This document shows positions 14,492 through 19,518 of a DNA stretch of 19,518 nt, piece by piece. The notes beneath the pieces are model-generated. The model ran no database searches and was not told the origin of the DNA. It saw only the letters and a program-made list of their open reading frames with translations. A program made the translations under genes and the position numbers. Origin of the DNA: JANMZR01 sp031383555. GTDB taxonomy: Bacteria > Bacteroidota > Bacteroidia > Cytophagales > Spirosomataceae. Numbering within the stretch: the first letter of the stretch is position 1; every line of letters begins with the position of its first letter. The stretch is from assembly GCA_031383555.1 (NCBI GenBank), contig JANMZR010000019.1:1-19518 (forward strand), read 5' to 3'.

Positions 14492-16939
14492 TTAAAACTC
14501 ATAAATCAAGCCTATTGTAGGCACACCTGCACCGGAAGCATTATCCAAAATAAAAGGTACAGCATTGCTTCCATTTTGGTTTATTGGATTACCATCATTC
14601 GATTCGAAGTCGGTACCTTCTGCATTTCTTTTGAAAGTATAATTGGGATTTGCGAAATTTTGGGCCTGCAATACGTTTGTAATATCGATGTAAAAATCTA
14701 AAAGTGAGCTTTTATAATTCCACTTTTTATCTACACGCAAATCCATTGAGCTAAAGCCTTTTAGCCTTAAAGAGTTTAATTTTGTATAGTCTAAAATGCC
14801 AGTTCCTAAAGTCAAATAATTTAGCTGTGAAGCTTGCAAATCAAAAGGAGTATAGGGGGCTCCGCCTTGGTAACGGTATTTTAGGCCAATTTCCCAATTT
14901 CTGGGTAATTTATAACCACCCACAAACGACACTAAATTAGTGGCATCCCAAGCAGTAGGTATAAGCTTACCATTTGCTCCTGAAAACTCTGATTTGAACC
15001 AAGTATAACTAAATACTGCAAAAAAGTTATTGGTTAGCTTCTGCTGTAAAAACAATTCAAAACCTGAGCTTCTCCCCTTTCCAATGGTATTGATTGCTTC
15101 ATTACCCAATACATTAAAGTCGCCACCTTGGTTAGCCAATGATGTGCCATCAGCAATTGAAACAGGATAATTACTGTATTTTTTATCAAAAGCCTCAATG
15201 GTTACTCTTGTACCAGTACGTGGCAACCACTCTATTCCTGCCACGTAATGGTCTGAAGTTGTGTAATTTGCGTTTTTATTTACCAAAACACCCATATTAT
15301 TTCTAAAACCCAGAATAGTATAAGGTGGTATTTTGAAATAGCGCCCAACGGACGCACTCAAATTTATATTTTCTGTTAAAACATAGGAAATATTTGCCCT
15401 AGGTGAAATCGTTTTCAGTGGATTATTTCCAGTATCAGTAAAGCTATTCATATCGGATCTTACTCCAATAGAGGTATTTAATTTATCTTTGAAGTAACCT
15501 CTTGAAACCTGGGCAAACATTCCATATCTCCAAAAATCGATTCCATTTTTGGGAACATTCACCAATATCTCTGGCTGAACTACTACTCCATTTCCATTTT
15601 TTACTTCTTGACGAATTCTATTGAATGTTTCATTTCTATATCTATTTTGTTGAATAACTCCCCCAATATTGTATTTCCAGCCACTTGTATATTTGTTCAA
15701 ATCGAAACGCAATTTATGCTCAGCTTCTGTTGAATGAATCTTCAATTGGCGCTTGGCTTCATTGCCTTCGTCGTTGTCATAAAATTTATCAATATCATTA
15801 TCCATTCTATTAGCTGAAAGCGCAATATTCCAAAAACCATCATTTACTAAATGTTTTAGAGCAAAACCTGTAGTATTATTCCATTGCTTAATACTTGATA
15901 ATGAGCGAAGTATATAAATATTTTCGGGAGTAGATTCACGTGGCACTCTAAAACCAAAGTTGTCAATTGCACCTAAACCCAGTGCCGTAAAAGTTGTTTT
16001 TGGTGATAACTTGCCTGTAATTTTATATTGAAAATCCCAATAATCCGGTAAAAAGGGTAAATCAATAGCTTTAAAAAGCAATTGTAAATAAGAGCGACGG
16101 ACAGAAGAAAGATGCGTCCATTTTTTATTTTTTGAAAGTGGACCTTCTAAAGTAGCAGCAGTTTCGGAAGCACCGATTCTGATGTTTCCTTGCGCTTTTT
16201 CAGTATTACCAGTTCTTTGTTTAAATTGTAAAACAGATGAAAGTGCATTGTCATAACGGGCATCAAATGAAGATGATGAAAGGGTTACATCTTCAATAAA
16301 CGACACATTTAGTATGCCCACTGGCCCGCCGGATGAGCCTTGTGTCGAAAAATGGTTGATAACTGGCACCTCAATTCCATCCAAAAAAAACACATTTTCG
16401 TTGGGCGCTCCACCTCTTATTATAATATCGTTTCTGAAGCCTCCGCCTGCAGTTGTACCACCTACGCCTGGTAAAGCCTGAATCACTTTAGAAATATCAA
16501 AATTTCCACCTGGATTGGCCTTAATTTCATCAACAGTAAGCTTTTGCACCGACAAAGGTGTAATTTCATTAGCCGCTTTAACTTTATCAGTAGTTACCCT
16601 AACTTCTTGCAATTGAGTAGATTCTGGCTCCAATTCAAAATTTATAGTATTTGCATTTCCTGAAGTAATATTTACATTATATCTAATTATTGTTTTATAG
16701 CCTATATAAGAAGCTTTTAAGTTATAAGCTTTAATTGGAATATTTTTTATTGAAAAATTACCCTCAATATCAGTCGATGCCCCAATTGTTGTGCCTTCAA
16801 TGGAAACCGTTGCACCAATTAATACCTCTTGTGTATTTTTATCTAAAACTGAACCAGAAATGGAACCAGTGGGTTTATCTTGTGAAAAGGTTGAAAATGA
16901 GGTAATTAAAAGTATTAAAATTGAAAAAATCGGTTTCAT
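14492..16939 (-). CDS. TonB-dependent outer-membrane receptor with CarboxypepD_reg-like N-terminal domain
   Basis: This 815-residue receptor has a signal peptide (1-20, ending TFSQ). A CarboxypepD_reg-like beta domain follows (about 26-105: GSISGSVLDKNTQEVLIGAT then DIEGNFSIKNIP). The plug (about 125-245) contains RNDIIIRGGAPNENVFFLDG, and a beta-barrel runs to the C-terminus ending GLIYEF with a terminal Phe. It is the short, non-SusC type: no SusD partner lies beside it. This type is used for peptides, siderophores or other substrates. The neighbouring secreted dipeptidase hints at peptide uptake, which is only inference. I chose the ATG at 16939. The frame is open to 17089, but those 50 residues include a second hydrophobic stretch that is not typical, while M1 here starts a clean signal peptide. 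Confidence 0.92.
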   Translation of the reverse strand: MKPIFSILILLITSFSTFSQDKPTGSISGSVLDKNTQEVLIGATVSIEGTTIGASTDIEGNFSIKNIPIKAYNLKASYIGYKTIIRYNVNITSGNANTINFELEPESTQLQEVRVTTDKVKAANEITPLSVQKLTVDEIKANPGGNFDISKVIQALPGVGGTTAGGGFRNDIIIRGGAPNENVFFLDGIEVPVINHFSTQGSSGGPVGILNVSFIEDVTLSSSSFDARYDNALSSVLQFKQRTGNTEKAQGNIRIGASETAATLEGPLSKNKKWTHLSSVRRSYLQLLFKAIDLPFLPDYWDFQYKITGKLSPKTTFTALGLGAIDNFGFRVPRESTPENIYILRSLSSIKQWNNTTGFALKHLVNDGFWNIALSANRMDNDIDKFYDNDEGNEAKRQLKIHSTEAEHKLRFDLNKYTSGWKYNIGGVIQQNRYRNETFNRIRQEVKNGNGVVVQPEILVNVPKNGIDFWRYGMFAQVSRGYFKDKLNTSIGVRSDMNSFTDTGNNPLKTISPRANISYVLTENINLSASVGRYFKIPPYTILGFRNNMGVLVNKNANYTTSDHYVAGIEWLPRTGTRVTIEAFDKKYSNYPVSIADGTSLANQGGDFNVLGNEAINTIGKGRSSGFELFLQQKLTNNFFAVFSYTWFKSEFSGANGKLIPTAWDATNLVSFVGGYKLPRNWEIGLKYRYQGGAPYTPFDLQASQLNYLTLGTGILDYTKLNSLRLKGFSSMDLRVDKKWNYKSSLLDFYIDITNVLQAQNFANPNYTFKRNAEGTDFESNDGNPINQNGSNAVPFILDNASGAGVPTIGLIYEF

Positions 16940-16997
16940 AATTTTGTTTTTACTTTGAAAATTGTAATTGTTAGCATATACAATTAATAACACGCTA

Positions 16998-17005
16998 CAA
17001 AAGTA
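16998..17005 (-). promoter_or_regulatory. candidate -7 box for the TonB receptor gene
   Basis: On the minus strand the sequence TACTTTTG fits TAnnTTTG, 58 bp before the receptor ATG. No TTG lies at the proper -33 spacing, so support is weak. The rest of 16940-17133 shows nothing else I can name. Confidence 0.25.
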
Positions 17006-17133
17006 AAGTGTTTTCATTAAATGGGTAATTGGTTCAATTGAAAACTTCTTTTTGGATGAAATAATGTAACAGAATAAAATATGCAGCAATAGCTAGTTGC
17101 TTAAATTTTGTTAATTTTGGGAATAAAAATAAA

Positions 17134-17334
17134 GGTATTTCAGGATTTAGAGTGAAAAAGATTTTTTTAACTAAACAATAAATGATTTTAAATTTAACAA
17201 GTTGTTTCTCACTGAGTCTGTGACCTTCGTTAGCATGACATCCCAGTGGATGTCCTCCAGAGCCGCAAAGCTGGCGATGGAACTTGTTTCTAGTTGGCAT
17301 TTCGTTTGGTTTAAACTCTAAATTCTTTAAATCC
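17134..17334. mobile_element. MITE-like palindromic element, copy B (201 bp)
   Basis: The left end (17134-17156) matches copy A's left repeat at 21 of 23 positions and includes TTTAGAGTGAA. The right end, read in reverse, begins GGATTTAAAG and contains ATTTAGAGT, a weaker partner. An exact 8-bp duplication AAAATAAA abuts both ends (17126-17133 and 17335-17342), although it is low-complexity. The left 90 bp align with copy A, including AACAAG and TTTCTCACTGAG. At the centre, B has 57 bp (17224-17280) where A has a single G. That insert is about 58% G+C and holds GACATCC-CAGT-GGATGTC. No credible gene is present. The element occupies most of the 429-bp space between the TonB receptor and SDR genes and ends 34 bp before the SDR start, so it may shape SDR transcription. 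Confidence 0.78.
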
Positions 17335-17368
17335 AAAATAAATAATAAAAAATATTTACCAGAATAAT

Positions 17369-18130
17369 ATGCCCAAAAACAAAACCGCAATCATCACAGG
17401 AGCTGGCCAAGGAATTGGCTATCAAATTGCTATCCAATTAGCAGAAGAAGGTTATAATCTCGTAATCAATGACTTAGATAATAATTTATTAGAAAAATTA
17501 CAAGAAAAAATTAGTGCAGAAACTTGCAAAATAGTAACTGGCGATTGTAGCCAAATTGAAGTAGTTGATAGTTTGGTAAAAGCTGCCATTGATAATTTCG
17601 GGAGTTTAAATACAGTTATTGCCAATGCAGGCATCACTACTTTCGGTAAGTTTTTAGATTATAAGCCGGAGTCGCTCGACAAGCTTTTGGAATTGAATAT
17701 AAAAGGCACATTTTTTTTAATTCAAAGAGCAGCTCGTCAAATGGTTGCTCAAAAATTGAGCGGCCAAATTGTATTAACCTCCTCAGTAACAGGTCATTTA
17801 GCACATGAAAACTTAGTGGCTTATGGAATGACCAAAGCTGCAATTGAGCAATTGGCCAAAAATTTGGTGGTGGAATTGGCACCGCTTGGTATTACAGTTA
17901 ACTGTGTTGCGCCAGGCTTTACTGAAACAGAAAGAACGCTAAAAGACGAAATAGGAACGGAAATTTGGAATAAAATCACCCCAATGCATAAGGTAGCAAA
18001 AGTTGAAGACATTGCTAATTTAGTGTGCTTTCTAGTTTCAGAAAAAGCTACTCATATTACTGGACAATCTATCGTTGTGGATGGCGGTTGGACTGCAGTT
18101 GGACAAAGCCCCTATAAGACAGCCCCATAG
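17369..18130 (+). CDS. short-chain dehydrogenase/reductase (FabG-like, classical SDR)
   Basis: This 253-residue cytosolic NAD(P)-dependent oxidoreductase has all classical SDR marks. TGAGQGIG (10-17) starts the Rossmann fold, and D35 in INDLD follows beta-2, which tends to favour NAD(H). NAG lies at 86-88 and N110 in LELNIKG. The catalytic S139, Y152 and K156 are in TSSVTGHL and AYGMTKAA, and NCVAPGFTETE follows. The fold closes with GQSIVVDGGWTA. It could be a 3-oxoacyl-ACP reductase-like enzyme or a sugar/polyol dehydrogenase; sequence alone does not decide. The last residues SPYKTAP extend past the usual end and are encoded within a CCCCTAT/ATAGGGG hairpin. The ATG at 17369 begins a normal SDR N-terminus. 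The MITE-like element lies just upstream, so the native promoter may have been displaced. Confidence 0.9.
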   Translation: MPKNKTAIITGAGQGIGYQIAIQLAEEGYNLVINDLDNNLLEKLQEKISAETCKIVTGDCSQIEVVDSLVKAAIDNFGSLNTVIANAGITTFGKFLDYKPESLDKLLELNIKGTFFLIQRAARQMVAQKLSGQIVLTSSVTGHLAHENLVAYGMTKAAIEQLAKNLVVELAPLGITVNCVAPGFTETERTLKDEIGTEIWNKITPMHKVAKVEDIANLVCFLVSEKATHITGQSIVVDGGWTAVGQSPYKTAP

Positions 18131-18133
18131 GGG
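18109..18133. repeat. hairpin spanning the SDR stop codon
   Basis: CCCCTAT (18109-18115) and ATAGGGG (18127-18133) form a 7-bp stem with an 11-nt loop. The SDR stop TAG lies in the right arm. A related GC palindrome, CCCCATGGGG, is at 18231-18240. The pair looks like members of a GCCCCATAGGGG-type dispersed repeat, which I could not confirm from one window. No T run follows, so it is not a clear terminator. Confidence 0.45.
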
Positions 18134-18158
18134 AGCAACCAGCTGAAAATTTTGAGAT

Positions 18159-18193
18159 TTGAAATTCAAATTTCAGTTTATTTGGTAAATTTG
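18159..18193 (+). promoter_or_regulatory. candidate promoter for the small gene at 18266
   Basis: TAAATTTG (18186-18193) matches TAnnTTTG. A TTG at 18159-18161 (within TTTG) lies 24 bp upstream, slightly long for a -33 element. The start codon is about 70 bp downstream, leaving room for the structured leader at 18231-18256. Confidence 0.3.
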
Positions 18194-18230
18194 TTAATAA
18201 ATCAATAATTCAAAAACTACTATTTTATTC

Positions 18231-18256
18231 CCCCATGGGGCGGTCCGACGAATCGG
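18231..18256 (+). other. structured leader before the small gene
   Basis: The palindrome CCCCATGGGG (18231-18240) is followed by CCGA-CGAA-TCGG (18245-18256), a 4-bp stem with a CGAA tetraloop. It ends 9 bp before the ATG at 18266 and is much more GC-rich than its surroundings. It may be a repeat remnant or a translational control hairpin. Confidence 0.4.
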
Positions 18257-18265
18257 TTAGGGGTG

Positions 18266-18604
18266 ATGGAACAACTATCAATTTTCAATATAATTCCAGA
18301 AGTTGAAAAGAAAATATTCTTGGATATTTACGGCATTTCTTTTTATGATAACGCCAGAAAAACGCTAAGACTAAAAACCCTTGAATGGCCAGAAGTGCCT
18401 CAAAACCTGAAAATAGGTTGTAGACTTAAAACTTTAAGCCTTTTCCCGGAAGGTACTATTTATAAAATTGATGCAAAAATAGTGAGGAATAAAAAGGGTT
18501 ATATTTACCTTTCTGCTATTAGAAAAAACCCATTGCTCCCTTCTTTGGAGTTTTTCAAGCATAATCAATCGTTACTTATTGAATCAAAAAAGGCCTCAAA
18601 ATGA
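18266..18604 (+). CDS. small unknown protein
   Basis: This 112-residue protein carries no domain I recognise. It has no signal peptide or membrane segment. It looks like a mixed alpha/beta protein: FLDIYGISFYDNARKTLRLK near residues 18-37, then IGCRLKTLSLFPEGTIYKID and KIVRNKKGYIYLSAIRKNPL. It ends with a charged tail, LIESKKASK. Aromatic and basic residues are frequent, so nucleic-acid binding is possible but unsupported. I chose the ATG at 18266 over the adjoining GTG at 18263. Its stop codon sits in the centre of a strong terminator hairpin, which supports it as a real transcribed gene. It follows the SDR by 135 bp with its own candidate promoter. Confidence 0.6.
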   Translation: MEQLSIFNIIPEVEKKIFLDIYGISFYDNARKTLRLKTLEWPEVPQNLKIGCRLKTLSLFPEGTIYKIDAKIVRNKKGYIYLSAIRKNPLLPSLEFFKHNQSLLIESKKASK

Positions 18605-18620
18605 TTTTGAGGCCTTTTTT
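18586..18620. terminator. bidirectional rho-independent terminator
   Basis: AAAAAAGGCCTCAAAAT (18586-18602) and ATTTTGAGGCCTTTTTT (18604-18620) are perfect 17-bp arms around a single G; in practice the loop opens further. A run on one side and T run on the other let it end transcripts from both the small + gene and the convergent - gene at 18688. The + gene's TGA stop (18602-18604) is at the hairpin apex. Confidence 0.9.
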
Positions 18621-18687
18621 GTGTAAATTTTATTGTTTGCAGGAATACGCCTATAAGCGTATTCCTACATAAGGAGGGTGCTAAATT

Positions 18688-19518
18688 TTACTTATCTAAA
18701 ATAATCGCAGGAATCTTTTGCTCAGCCACTAGTTTATTGAATGCCGGCACTTTTTTATCTATAATGTCTTTTAGTTTATTCAATTGCACCTCAATTCTAG
18801 ACTTCAAATCATTATAAACAACATAAGAGTTAGCCGTTGGTTTTGTATCTGATTGTGCTACTCCAGAGCCCACACCTGCCATTTTGTCGTTCAACATTAC
18901 TGGAAAAGCCAATACATCTTGTGGTGCTTTCGCTTTTGGCTGCATCAATTGCGCCTCTATTTCATCTAATTCGGTATTGATAGGCTTGGCTTCTTTCTTT
19001 AATTTTGCCGCCAGAGTGGTATCTTTCAAACTTTCAATATAACCATTTATTTGCGGCCGAATTTTCCTAATTTGATTAATTGCCTTATGTGCATCAGTTA
19101 CAGAATTATTCACTTTTTGGATAAAATCAAAAGATTCTTTATAGTCGGCATCGGTTTCCTTTTTGCGAGGGTCTTTCAATATTTGAAAAGTTTGCTCACC
19201 CAAAACCGCTTTTTCCTCCATTAATACCACTTTATATTGGCCTGGAATCGCTTGAACTCCAGCACCATTACCTGCCCACATGATATTTGTACCATTTACT
19301 GAAACGGCATCAGGATAACGCATATCCCAAACAAATGAATTTAACCCAGCTTGCGCAGGAATGGTACCTGGTCGATTAATTGTCACATCTTCATAGAAAT
19401 CTTTTGATATTTTGATTGGTTCACCCTTTTTATCTTTAGTAGATGAATAAGTAATCACTGTATCATTTGCCATTGTCAAAAACACTAATTTTAACTCTTT
19501 ATTAGTTTTGTTTTTCAA
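18688..19518 (-). CDS. C-terminal part of a BNR/VPS10-like glycosyl hydrolase-type protein (5' end outside window)
   Basis: The last 277 residues of a larger protein are visible; the frame is open at the window edge, so the N-terminal part is missing. GLNSFVWDMRYPDA (about 58-71) and IPGQYKVVLMEEKAVLGEQT (about 90-109), followed by FQILKDPRKK, are hallmark C-terminal segments of large secreted Bacteroidota proteins. Those proteins carry BNR/sortilin-VPS10 beta-propeller repeats and are often annotated as glycosyl hydrolase or exo-sialidase-like. The segment before DPR is an Ig-like or FlgD-like beta domain. After it comes a helical region (about 120-175 and 240-277) that is probably coiled coil. 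A catalytic role cannot be judged because the propeller is not in view. It is convergent with the small gene at 18266 and shares the terminator at 18586-18620. Confidence 0.75.
   Translation of the reverse strand: MKNKTNKELKLVFLTMANDTVITYSSTKDKKGEPIKISKDFYEDVTINRPGTIPAQAGLNSFVWDMRYPDAVSVNGTNIMWAGNGAGVQAIPGQYKVVLMEEKAVLGEQTFQILKDPRKKETDADYKESFDFIQKVNNSVTDAHKAINQIRKIRPQINGYIESLKDTTLAAKLKKEAKPINTELDEIEAQLMQPKAKAPQDVLAFPVMLNDKMAGVGSGVAQSDTKPTANSYVVYNDLKSRIEVQLNKLKDIIDKKVPAFNKLVAEQKIPAIILDK

Noticed and set aside
16940..17089. 50-residue N-terminal extension of the TonB receptor
   Set aside because: A clean signal peptide starts at the ATG at 16939, and the extension overlaps the candidate -7 box.
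17034..17390. 118-codon open frame on the minus strand across element B
   Set aside because: It runs through the inverted repeats, the GC-rich core and the SDR start region. Its peptide has no family features, and it is explained by the element being AT-rich and stop-poor on one strand.

Overview
The window reads as Bacteroidota chromosome, most likely from the Cytophagia or a related group. It is AT-rich. It carries a CarboxypepD_reg-type TonB receptor, a Bacteroidota-style TPR/adenylate cyclase and a GH127 glycosidase. Several genes have candidate promoters matching the phylum's TAnnTTTG -7 box, and Shine-Dalgarno sites are mostly absent. No rRNA, tRNA, CRISPR array or transposase gene was found.

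Layout. (1) 1-3817: a partial MFS exporter-type gene (-), a divergent beta-phosphoglucomutase (+), a decayed C-terminal scrap of a TonB receptor, a terminator, and an AAHS-type MFS transporter (+). (2) 3818-4249: a 31-bp tandem repeat array split by a 144-bp palindromic MITE-like element with an exact 8-bp target duplication. (3) 4250-8629: a secreted serine hydrolase fused to a YdjC/ChbG-like deacetylase, followed by a secreted GH127 beta-L-arabinofuranosidase. (4) 8661-12816: a block bounded by a 99-bp direct repeat that contains the 3' end of an M20 peptidase gene. The block carries an AAA ATPase/PD-(D/E)XK (DUF234) gene with three hairpins at an exact 54-bp period over its start codon, and a two-gene unit of a small unknown protein plus a TPR-adenylate cyclase. 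(5) 12746-16939: a secreted M20 dipeptidase and a TonB-dependent receptor, both on -. (6) 17134-17334: a second, larger MITE-like element, again with an exact 8-bp target duplication, 34 bp before an SDR gene. (7) 17369-19518: the SDR, a small unknown gene ending in a bidirectional terminator, and the C-terminal part of a large secreted BNR/VPS10-like protein (-).

Function. The enzymes fit a heterotroph that takes apart glycans and peptides outside the cytoplasm: GH127, an esterase/deacetylase fusion, a secreted dipeptidase, a TonB receptor and MFS uptake or efflux. This is not a canonical PUL, because no intact SusC/SusD pair is present. The cyclase is built to read a periplasmic TPR input and make cAMP inside.

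The most unusual material is non-coding: the two related MITE-like insertions, the 54-bp hairpin trimer fused to the ATPase start, the duplicated peptidase tail bracketing a 4-kb module, and the TonB receptor fossil.
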